Shown piece by piece: positions 16,765-26,400 of a stretch of 59,198 nucleotides of DNA (position 1 is its first letter; every line of letters begins with the position of its first letter). A program made the position numbers and the translations under genes. The notes under the pieces are model-generated. The model ran no database searches. It was given only the letters and a program-made list of their open reading frames with translations, and had not been told where the DNA came from. This stretch comes from HGM05232 sp036661515 (GTDB lineage: Bacteria > Bacteroidota > Bacteroidia > Bacteroidales > Muribaculaceae): assembly GCA_036661515.1 (NCBI GenBank), contig JAVWYO010000002.1, forward strand, positions 1 to 59,198, given 5' to 3'.

Positions 16765-17838
16765 ATGGAAAATTTAGAAGCAATCGGCCTTGATGGCGTT
16801 GACATTAAACGTCCACTTGTAATAGCAGGACCATGTAGCGCAGAGACAGAAGAACAAGTTATGACAACGGCACGAGACCTTGCAAAAAATGGGATTCGCA
16901 TATATCGAGCAGGCGTGTGGAAACCACGCACAAAACCTGGTGGATTTGAAGGTGTAGGAGTTGAAGGCCTTCAGTGGCTAAAGAAGGTGAAGGCAGAAAC
17001 AGGAATGTATGTATGTACTGAAGTTGCTACAAAACAACATGTGGAAGCCGCACTCGAAGCTAAAATAGATATTCTGTGGATTGGAGCAAGGACGTCGGCT
17101 AATCCATTTGCAATGCAAGAGATTGCCGATTCTTTAGAAGGCAAAGATGTGATAGTATTTGTAAAAAATCCGGTTAATCCCGACTTAGAATTATGGATTG
17201 GTGCGCTTGAACGTCTATATAATGCAGGTATTCATAAACTTGGAGCAATACATAGAGGGTTTAGCACATATGGAAAACATCTATATCGCAATCAACCACA
17301 ATGGCATATTCCTATTGAATTACGTCGTCGCATGCCAAATTTACCAATATTATGCGACCCATCACATATAGGAGGAAAACGTGAACTTGTGGCACCATTA
17401 TCTCAGCAAGCAATGGATATGGGATTTCAAGGTTTAATCATAGAATCGCACTGCGACCCAGATTGTGCATGGAGTGATAAAAGCCAACAAGTGACACCAG
17501 AGGTACTAAACTTTATACTTAATACACTTGTGATACGCGAAACGACACAATCGACAGAGAACCTTACACTACTGCGCCAACAAATTGACGGAATAGACAA
17601 TGAGCTACTCGAAATCTTGAATAAACGTATGCGAGTATCTCGCGAAATAGGTCAATATAAGAAAGAACATAGCATGTCGGTAGTGCAAACAGGACGCTAT
17701 GACGTAATTTTAAAATCACGTATAAAACTTGCCGAAGAGATGGGAATGAGTGGCGATTTTATGAAAGAAGTGTTACAAGCTATTCATGAAGAATCAGTGC
17801 GTCAACAAATAGAAGTATTAAATAACCGCGCACACTAA
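16765..17838 (+). CDS. Bifunctional DAHP synthase / chorismate mutase (type II)
   Basis: This 357-residue fusion has an N-terminal DAHP synthase of the KDO8P-synthase-like family (about 1-260) and a C-terminal AroQ-type chorismate mutase helix bundle (about 265-357). Landmarks in the first domain are AGPCSAET, YRAGVWKPRTKPGGFEG, IHRGFSTYG, CDPSHIGG and IESHCDP. In the second they are LRQQIDGIDNELLEILNKRM and IGQYKK. It thus supplies both the first step of the shikimate pathway and chorismate-to-prephenate conversion for the flanking pheA and tyrA products. Such fusions usually place DAHP synthase under prephenate or mutase-linked feedback. It sits 21 bp after the aminotransferase and 10 bp before tyrA. 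Confidence 0.93.
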   Translation: MENLEAIGLDGVDIKRPLVIAGPCSAETEEQVMTTARDLAKNGIRIYRAGVWKPRTKPGGFEGVGVEGLQWLKKVKAETGMYVCTEVATKQHVEAALEAKIDILWIGARTSANPFAMQEIADSLEGKDVIVFVKNPVNPDLELWIGALERLYNAGIHKLGAIHRGFSTYGKHLYRNQPQWHIPIELRRRMPNLPILCDPSHIGGKRELVAPLSQQAMDMGFQGLIIESHCDPDCAWSDKSQQVTPEVLNFILNTLVIRETTQSTENLTLLRQQIDGIDNELLEILNKRMRVSREIGQYKKEHSMSVVQTGRYDVILKSRIKLAEEMGMSGDFMKEVLQAIHEESVRQQIEVLNNRAH

Positions 17839-17848
17839 AATAACGAAA

Positions 17849-18622
17849 ATGAAAATTCTTATACTCGGAGCTGGCAAAATGGGAACATTCTTTGCCGATG
17901 TGCTAAGCTTTAAGCATGAAGTTGGCATGTTTGATACTAATCCACAACGTCTTAGATTTACGTTTAATACTCAACGAATGACAGAACTTGAGGAAGTTCG
18001 TGAATTTAATCCCGACCTTGTAATAAATGCAGTAACCGTTAAATATACGCTTGAAGCATTTACAAAAATCCTACCCTACTTGTCGGATAATTGCATTATA
18101 TCAGATATAGCATCAGTGAAAACAGGATTACCCGAATTTTATGCAACTTGCAAGCACCCATTTGTTAGTACACACCCAATGTTTGGTCCAACATTTGCAT
18201 CACTAAGTAATTTATCGAGCGAAAATGCTATAATCATATCAGAGAGTGATCATCTTGGGAAAGTCTTTTTTAAAGATTTATATAGTAGCTTGCATCTAAA
18301 TATATTTGAATATACATTTAGTCAACATGATGAGACAATAGCTTTTTCACTTTCAATACCATTTGCCTCGACGCTGGTATTTGGGAGCGTTATGAAGCAT
18401 CAAGATGCACCAGGTACAACATTTAAACGACACATGGCAATTGCACATGGATTGATGTCGGAAGATGATTATCTGTTGTCGGAGATATTATTTAATCCAA
18501 ACACACCAGAGCAACTTGAAAAGATTCAAAATCAGCTGACACGACTTCAAGAAATTGTGAAAAGCCACGACAGTGACGCAATGGAAGCATATTTAGAAGA
18601 GGTTCGTGAAAATTTGAAATAG
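17849..18622 (+). CDS. tyrA: Prephenate dehydrogenase
   Basis: It oxidatively decarboxylates prephenate to 4-hydroxyphenylpyruvate for tyrosine. The NAD(P)-binding GAGKMG is at residues 7-12 and the substrate motif STHPMFGPTF follows in mid-protein; the C-terminal half is helical. At 257 residues it is a compact form without an ACT domain or a fused mutase, so feedback control probably acts on the partner enzymes or on transcription. It is the last gene of the attenuator-controlled operon. A short perfect hairpin (18633-18647) follows. Confidence 0.93.
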   Translation: MKILILGAGKMGTFFADVLSFKHEVGMFDTNPQRLRFTFNTQRMTELEEVREFNPDLVINAVTVKYTLEAFTKILPYLSDNCIISDIASVKTGLPEFYATCKHPFVSTHPMFGPTFASLSNLSSENAIIISESDHLGKVFFKDLYSSLHLNIFEYTFSQHDETIAFSLSIPFASTLVFGSVMKHQDAPGTTFKRHMAIAHGLMSEDDYLLSEILFNPNTPEQLEKIQNQLTRLQEIVKSHDSDAMEAYLEEVRENLK

Positions 18623-18632
18623 AGAATACAAC

Positions 18633-18647
18633 AGCTTCTTAGAAGCT
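18633..18647. terminator. Short hairpin between convergent tyrA and nlpC genes
   Basis: AGCTTC (18633-18638) and GAAGCT (18642-18647) form a 6-bp stem with a 3-nt loop, with only a weak T-run. It is the only structure in the 31-bp convergent gap, so it may terminate one or both transcripts. Confidence 0.35.
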
Positions 18648-18653
18648 CTTATA

Positions 18654-19310
18654 TTATCGAGTTGGATTGGTTACACAAATTTTGGTAATGTTCCAACTCG
18701 GTATTATTATTGGTTGTACCTTTAATAATGACACACCAGACGTAAGTTTTTTTATTATTCCTTCGAATACAGGTTCTTCTAATATTGTTTTTATCGGCAA
18801 TACTCTTCGTGCACCAATATATCGATTAGCATAATATTTTTCTTGCGGGAATTTACTAATTCTTACACCATTGACACTTGCATGAATAAACTTGAATCCG
18901 CCATTATTAACCGATACAACAATTCCTACATGCCCGATTGAACTTGCTGCTCTACTTCCACCAAAGAAGACTAAATCGCCAGGCATAATCGACTCTTTAT
19001 GAATATTTACTCCGTCAGCAAATTGACCTTTAGATGAGCGATTGAGGTCGTAACCAAATTGAGAAAAGACATAACTTGTGAATCCTGAGCAATCAAAGCG
19101 AGTAGGTCCAGCGGAGCCACGAGAATAGCGTGTCCCAAGAAAATTATCGGCATAAGCAAGGACTGAGTCAGCCATTTCAAGTGCTATTTCAGAACTTTTT
19201 GATGAGCGTAAATTTCTTTTTTCGGCAAAAGCCGATTGCGTAGTTATCGCAAATATAACAATAGCAAAAAAGGCTATTGTAAAATATTTAATTACTCTTG
19301 AGTATCCCAT
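18654..19310 (-). CDS. Secreted NlpC/P60 peptidase
   Basis: A signal peptide (about 1-29, ending near SAFA) precedes an NlpC/P60 cysteine-peptidase domain. The catalytic Cys is in RFDCSGFTSYVF, the His is in SSIGHVGIVV and the third polar residue is the His of FKFIHAS. These enzymes cut gamma-D-Glu-containing bonds in peptidoglycan stem peptides or in poly-gamma-glutamate. The last 50 residues are hydrophobic and not typical of the domain. Its start overlaps the CapA-like gene by 23 bp, so the two are co-expressed in the periplasm. Whether the substrate is cell wall or a gamma-glutamyl polymer is open. Confidence 0.88.
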   Translation of the reverse strand: MGYSRVIKYFTIAFFAIVIFAITTQSAFAEKRNLRSSKSSEIALEMADSVLAYADNFLGTRYSRGSAGPTRFDCSGFTSYVFSQFGYDLNRSSKGQFADGVNIHKESIMPGDLVFFGGSRAASSIGHVGIVVSVNNGGFKFIHASVNGVRISKFPQEKYYANRYIGARRVLPIKTILEEPVFEGIIKKLTSGVSLLKVQPIIIPSWNITKICVTNPTR

Positions 19311-20358
19311 CTTTAGTTATTATTAGTTTTGATTCAGGAAAATCAAGTTTGCTAAGACGAGCCATTTCATGAATTACTATATTCTTAGCATCAATAATAG
19401 GGCCAGACACGCCCGTCTGTCTTGCAGAGAATATTTTACCCGACACAAATTCACCATTCTCATTCACATTTACTTTAACAACAGGCGCATATCCATTCTT
19501 TCCTTTTTTATTAATTCCATAAGGTGTGCAAAAGTTTCCCAAAGAATAAGCAATTAATCGATTTTTGTATAACTCTATACCACGCACTACGTGAGGACCA
19601 TGTCCAAATATAACGTCGGCACCGGCATCAACCATACGATGTGCAAATTTATAGACATTCCCTCTTTTCTCACCTTTAAATTCTTCCTGTTCTCTTGTTA
19701 CCCTATTCTTATCATGGCCTTCAGCCCCACCATGAAATGAGACTATTACAAAGTCGCAAATCTCTTTTAAATGCTTTACAATGTTTTCGGCATTTTTATA
19801 ATCGTGAATAGATACGGTTCCCCCATTTGGTGCAAATGCACAAAATCCATATCGCATATTATTTTTTGTCATAATTGCCGTTTCACAAAGTTTTTTTATT
19901 CCAGCATAAGTAATCCCCGTAGCATCGAGAGTTCGCATTGTTGAGAATTGTCCTTCAACACCAAAATCACGAACATGATTATTTGCGAGCGACATAGCAT
20001 CAAAACCAGCATCGGCAAGATGAGTTGCATGATTTTCATTCATACGGAACAGATAACAATTCTTTGGATTTTTGGTAACTTTTGGCGTTCCTCCATTATT
20101 TAGCAATACGCCCTCCAAATTACCTACGGCAATATCTGCCGAAGAAATAAAATCGGCTACGTGCGAGAATAATTTATGACCATTAAATTGTGGATAATAA
20201 GGCTTACCATCTTCTTCGGGATAATTTAATCCAATAACTATATCACCTACACCAACAATACTATATGTTTTGTTATTATCAATACTCTGCGATAAAGCAG
20301 AAAAAGAGATGAAAGAGCTAACAAAAATTAATAGTGATGCTGCTATTTGATGATACAT
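19288..20358 (-). CDS. CapA family protein (PGA_cap metallophosphatase fold)
   Basis: This exported 356-residue protein has a signal peptide (about 1-23, ending FSALS) and a calcineurin-like CapA fold. Visible landmarks are VGVGDIVIGLNYP, AVGNLEGVL, SLANNHVRDFG, IVSFHGGAEG and FGHGPHVVRGIE, which together supply the metal-binding Asp, Asn and His residues. CapA proteins are named for poly-gamma-glutamate capsule synthesis in Bacillus, but in Bacteroidota no capBC partner is usual, and none is seen here, so the function is uncertain. A strong promoter with ideal -33/-7 spacing lies just upstream, and the NlpC/P60 gene overlaps its 3' end. Confidence 0.88.
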   Translation of the reverse strand: MYHQIAASLLIFVSSFISFSALSQSIDNNKTYSIVGVGDIVIGLNYPEEDGKPYYPQFNGHKLFSHVADFISSADIAVGNLEGVLLNNGGTPKVTKNPKNCYLFRMNENHATHLADAGFDAMSLANNHVRDFGVEGQFSTMRTLDATGITYAGIKKLCETAIMTKNNMRYGFCAFAPNGGTVSIHDYKNAENIVKHLKEICDFVIVSFHGGAEGHDKNRVTREQEEFKGEKRGNVYKFAHRMVDAGADVIFGHGPHVVRGIELYKNRLIAYSLGNFCTPYGINKKGKNGYAPVVKVNVNENGEFVSGKIFSARQTGVSGPIIDAKNIVIHEMARLSKLDFPESKLIITKDGILKSN

Positions 20359-20387
20359 ATTTGAATAATTACAATTTTAAAACATGG

Positions 20388-20418
20388 CAAAGATAATACA
20401 TATCTCTTGATAATCAAA
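20388..20418 (-). promoter_or_regulatory. Promoter of the capA-nlpC pair
   Basis: On the minus strand TTTG (20415-20418), a 19-bp spacer and TATCTTTG (20388-20395) form a perfect Bacteroides promoter right behind the sprA stop codon, about 30 bp before the CapA-like start. It separates this pair from sprA. Confidence 0.75.
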
Positions 20419-20425
20419 ACTATGG

Positions 20426-23400
20426 CTATTTCGCCAATGACAAATTCACAGAAATACCATAATTACTATTAGTAGTAGGATAAGCCGATGATGAAACAAG
20501 AGGTGTATTTATTTGATGATCAAAATAGGCACCAAGCGTAATGCGCCTGCTTAAAATATAGTTTGCCGTAAAGTTTAGAGCAAATGTGCGAGTCCCACTT
20601 GTTGCTTGTGCTGTTCTCGATTCAATGCGGCGAATAAGAGCCTGGCTATTAGATAATGAAAAATCGAGATTTAAAGTAAGATCATTACTAATACCTTGTT
20701 GCGACCCTTTCATTTTTAAGAAAGTATTGAAATTTGCAATTTTATATCCAGCACCAATAATAACACCCTTAGTAGATGCTTCAACTAATTGTCCTGCCGA
20801 TGAATTTAGCGTTAGCGTGCGACTATCGCGATATTCTGCGTTAAACGTGATATTGTTCTGCATTGTAGCGTTGAATCCAATTAGCGGTGCAAATTTTTCA
20901 GTAATAGAAACCGATGAGATAATATAAGGAGATGAAGGTACCCACCCCTTATTACCATCGGCATCTTCACCAGGAGTAAATCCATTACCATTATATGAAA
21001 TCCAATTTAAATCAGAAGAATATGAGCCAACAGAATAAGTACATTGATAGGCATGCGTTATTGTAAAGCTCTTAAATATTTTGCGTAAATTACCTATTTG
21101 TATTAATCCGTCATAAGTAACACGCCAATTAGGTAGAATAGACGCAAGCGATGGGAATGGCGATAGATTTACGCTATTGGCATTCGTTCCAGAGTAAGCA
21201 GCAACAAAAGCAGGAATGCGCACATCACTACTTGCCTTGTTAACGCCAACATTCTTTGTTGGCACGTCAAGGTCTTTAGGTAATTCAGCACCAGCATAGC
21301 TATTATTAATGCGTGAAGCAATAATATCTATATTATTAACAAACTGATCAAATGCTTTACTCGAATATCCATCATTAGATGAAGAGCTTCGCAGAGCAGT
21401 TGCCAAAGCGCAATGGGTCTTAGTGTAACTACCAGAAAATGTTGTGGGCATATTATCATACATGAACTGGATTTGACTTGTACGATTGTCAGTTCGATTT
21501 GCCGTTAACATAATTTTCAGCCCTTTCAACGGCTCAAGATTTACTTCAAAATTCATTTCGGAAGTTTTTGAAGATATTGCCGGATTATTCTGCGACTTAT
21601 CAAGCCAGCCCATATCATTAATTTTCCTAATGTAATCTTCATCAGCAAAACCAAATGCAAAAGCAAGTCCAGGCGACATTTCGCCACCTTGAGAGCTTTG
21701 ACCAAAGATGTCACCAATGTTATTGCGGAATTGCGGAATTGAAAGAGTCTTTGTTGATCTCCACCTAAAGTTGACATTGCGAACAAGCATCGCAAATCGA
21801 GTGGCATGCTGACCAATTTCATATAACGTACCATTTGCTTCCTTCACTATTTCAGTGAGAGCAAATTTCACGTTTTTATTTCCTTTAGTGAGTACCACAA
21901 TATTATTTTCATCAATAACTTTAGTCTTTATAGCAATAGGCTTACCATCGGTAGTAATTGCTTTTATCTTTACTTTCTTAGTACGAAGATTATGCTTTAT
22001 TACAAATGTAGTATCGGGATTCAATTGATAAGTTCGCTCAAATGTTTTTGCTTTACGTTGTCGATCATTATTTCGTGAATTAGACGAAAAGCGTTTATTT
22101 ACGTCACGCAGGAATTTTGATTTATTATAAAGTTGTTCAAAATTGACACGAGAATCCACATTCCATGACGACTGGCTGGCAATAGTATTTCCCATATTTA
22201 TATCATCAATGGTAGCCCCTTTATTCCATTCATAAGTAGCATTATATGTTACCGACCCAGTCATAAAGTCCAAAGCAGGTATTCTACTAAAAGGAGCTTT
22301 ATACGAAGCTACGAAGTTCTGATTATATGACCAAGGCGTGCCGAGATGCTTGATACTATTCCACACAGTATCACGCCAATTCTTGTATTTATCGGGGAAC
22401 AATTTTTTATTTACAGCACCGATTGTTTCTTCTATCTGAGCATCAGTATTAGAATTAAATGTCATGCTTAATTGCTTAGTGAAGTTCCAAGTAATAGCCA
22501 TTCGACGTTGCCAAATAAATGATTTATCAACCGAGACAGGTAGCTTAACGTTTACATCAATTTCACTTCGCGTTTGTAGTTCATTATAACGTCGAGTAAT
22601 ATTGGTGAATAGGCCAATAGAAGTGGGAAGATAGTTAAATTCCCATTCCTTTAGGAATTTTAAATTTTTGGATTTACTTTTGATAAATTTTAGAGGGACA
22701 AATGGCTTGATATATGGAGTATACACATATTCGAGGCTACCTCGATAATCTGATTTATTGTCATATTCTGTTGTAGGATTGATATTGCTCTGCTTATTAG
22801 ACGAGTAACTAAAAGTAAAATTTGCAGGGTCCCAAGGCATTGGATTCTTGCTTTGGACATCAAATTTAAGTCCAGAAATACTAAAGCTCTCAACAGTTTT
22901 ACGCTCCACAGCATAGTTATTAATCGAGTCTCGTTCCGATTGTGTCTTGGCGGCATCAATAGCATCTTTCAACAAAATATCTTGATCAAGAGGATTATAT
23001 TTAGGTGTTACCTTTTCCTTTGCAATAGAGTAATAGATAGGAGCTTTGAGTTTAGCTTTTTCAGGTAAGAAGCGCCCTAAATCGACCTGTACAGCAACAT
23101 TATACTGCGATAAATCATCAATTCTACGATTAGAAAGGCTCTGATCGACAGCACCAAACCCAACCGTTTCTTTATGACCACCAACATTAATTGTAGCAAT
23201 ATCACTTATTGTGAGATTAAGATTACCTTTAGCAGCCCAACCTCCATCTTCATTAAAATCGGTAACTTTTAATTCATTGACCCACACTGTACCATCTTTC
23301 ACCGTACTGGCATTGTTGCGTACTCCAACAAGCATTACACGCACATCGCTCAATGATGGATTACCTATTACACTCACCTTATTTTTCTTATGTTCGGGGT

Positions 23401-26400
23401 CATAACCTGAAAATACTTTATTATATGAGACATCGGAATTTTCATATCTTTTGGCTTCATTTCTGCTCTTCTTAATATCAGTGAAGACTTCAAGTGCACA
23501 ATCAAGCATATTATTCTGAGGCCACACAATGAATTGGTCGGTAGAACTATAAGTACTGTATTTACCAGGAGCAGTCACATCAAGAGGTATCTCATATTCA
23601 TAGAAATTGTTCTTAATATCAGTTCCTAAACGTACAAAAATGGATAAATCGCCATTCTTTAAATTATTCGCATCGTTTATAAGAGCTTCAGCATGCACAA
23701 ACATTTGAAGTCGTTTATATACACGCAAGTCGAGAGCTGTATTTTTATATACCCCACGAGCATCACCAGCCTTCAAGTCGGTAACTTTCATTGACATAGA
23801 TTGCTCATTGAGTTGGGTTATTTGCGATTGACCAGGGTCAATAATTCTATTCACACCAGGAGGCAATACATAATTCACAGGTTGACGACCCGAATTTTCT
23901 TCAATGTTTACAGTACTAATATCAAGACTTGCATCGGCAGGAACATCTCCCCTACTATTTAAATTATAGTCATAAGGTCGCCATTCACCTCTTACAAGCT
24001 CCATTGTTGCAAAACGTAAATGGGTTGTTTCTTTAAATCCTGTCATGAACATTCTGACAAATCTAATCGTAGAAAAATCAGAAATAGAGCCAATAGCTTT
24101 CTCATAATCCTTCAATGGAATCTTGAATTGATACCATTCTACTTGCGCATCTTTGCCATTACGTAATCGCACAGTAGATACCTGTTTATCGGTAATAAAG
24201 TTATTACCAACGTTAAGGTCTTGTGGACGAATAGATATTTTATATTGAAAATATCGTTCATATTCATTAAGCGTATTATCTTGATTAATATCTTCAACAT
24301 CAGGGACACTTCTTGCCGACTGATATAGTTGTTCATTAGAATCTTCGGGTGACAAAGAGTTACCCTCAACACCATTATAATGCTTGTAACGTTGGAGGAT
24401 TGATAATCGTTCCTCGTCGTAATCATACCCACGATAGAAATGATAATTATCACCAGCAGGGTCTTTAAATGCCGAGAATTGGTTGGCTTCTAAGGCAGCA
24501 ACAGTGGTACCGGGAAGTTTCCTACGTAATGCCTCTATATAATTTTTATAAGCGTCAAAATTAAACTCATCAACATTTTTAAGCCCATCAAGCCCAACAT
24601 CTTGTTTTACACGAGCCCCAGTAGTGTTATCGAAAGCATAGGTCAAAGATGTTTGCTTTGAGACACGTCCCCACACAGTCTCGGCAAGGAATGAATTATT
24701 ATCGTCAAGCGGAAGTCCATTTTCATAAGATTTTAATCCATCTTTCAAAATATCTTCACTCACTTCACCCAGATTTAAATATAAGTCACCGCCATCGAGA
24801 TTTGGATTATTTTCATCAAGAAAGGGATTCATCATCCAAAATTGTACATACTCAATATTAGATGTTTCAAAATTTGTATTGTCCAACTTACGCATTATCC
24901 CGCCCCATCTTTTTTCGGGGAATAATAGATTAGCATCAGCATCAATATTAATGGCATCTAAGTTATATGGACCACGTTCTTTAGGATAGAATGAAAGATT
25001 GAGTGTCTGTATTGTTGATGATTCGCCATAGTTAAGTTCACGGTCAGGGAAAATTTCACGAGATGTAACCTCTCTTACATAAGGATTAGATAATTGTTCA
25101 AGGTCATTTTTTATATAACCAGGAGCCATTGATGAGTTCTTCTGTGTAAACATTCTATCAATGTAATACCATGAAAGCAATGCACGATTTTTGCCATAAT
25201 CAACATTATTTGATAGCGTAGCTTCAGGGAACAGTGCATTTGCACCGGGATCATAAGGAGTAGAAGCAAGAAACCATGAATAAGGTGAGCGCATGTCTAT
25301 TCCCGTTTGTGTTGATTCAAAATCATCGATATATGAACTTCCAGCATTAGTTCCCGTCTTCTGTTTATGCGGTATTAGCTGTGCAAATTCAGCATTAAGA
25401 CTTAATGTAGAAGGCGCCGTAGCATTAACTGTAGGAATCTTATTTACAAGATTTGTAAGCCACATGAAATCGGTATTATAAGCTAAGTTAACACCCCATA
25501 TTGTGTTATTTATTACTTCTTGACCAAGACTCACTTTCTCGGTCAAAGCCTTTTCCGAAAAGTGCATAATAGTAGCACCTATATTGAATTTCTTACTGAA
25601 AGCATAGTTCAAGTCAAGTCCGAGCAACGTCTTACGCTGAGTGCTAAACATTGATTGATTTTCGAGTGTAACACTTACACTTGTTCCAGAATCAATAATA
25701 CTCTGATTAGTAATCGTTACAGTTCCCATACTATAATCAACCGTATAGTCGCTATTTTCCGTAAGACGAACGCCACCAGCCATCACTATCACAGAGCCTC
25801 TTGGAACATTCATTGCATTAAGCCTTATTTGAGAGCCAGATGAGGCTTGATATTCGCCAGTCATGACAAATTTATTTTTGTCTTGAATCTGTCGTGCTAC
25901 TGTGAGTGTTGAGTCATAGAGTTCTTGATATACATATTTCTTAGCTAATTCTGGATTTCCTATTTTTTTAGCTAAATGTTTTCCAAATGGTTCTACCACG
26001 GGGAAAACGACTTTGCCAGTCGATGGATATATTGTGTAGCCATCAATGAAGTCAAAAAATCCATCGGGATTGCTACGATTGTTAGAATCAAGGCGGTCTA
26101 AATTCATGACTTGAACTAAAGGAGTATTGCTAATTTTCCCCGCCGGGATATATACAATTTGCGTTCCAGTGGTGTCGCTTATATATTTTATATTGAATTT
26201 GAAATTACTTTTTTGAACTTGATATGCGCCAAGCGAATATACATTTTTCATCATTAACTTCCACATTGGCAGTTTAGGCGTAGAGGTTGTGCTTTTTAGC
26301 ATTTTCACATAAAGGGACTTTTCGGTAGCAGTAATATCGCTTGAAAATTCACCTACTTGAAACACTTTACCATTATATGTGTATTGGAAAGCCACACCAA

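Noticed and set aside
16467..16931. 154-codon minus-strand ORF across the aminotransferase/DAHP synthase junction
   Set aside because: Antisense to two well-supported enzymes; composition is that of a mirror frame.
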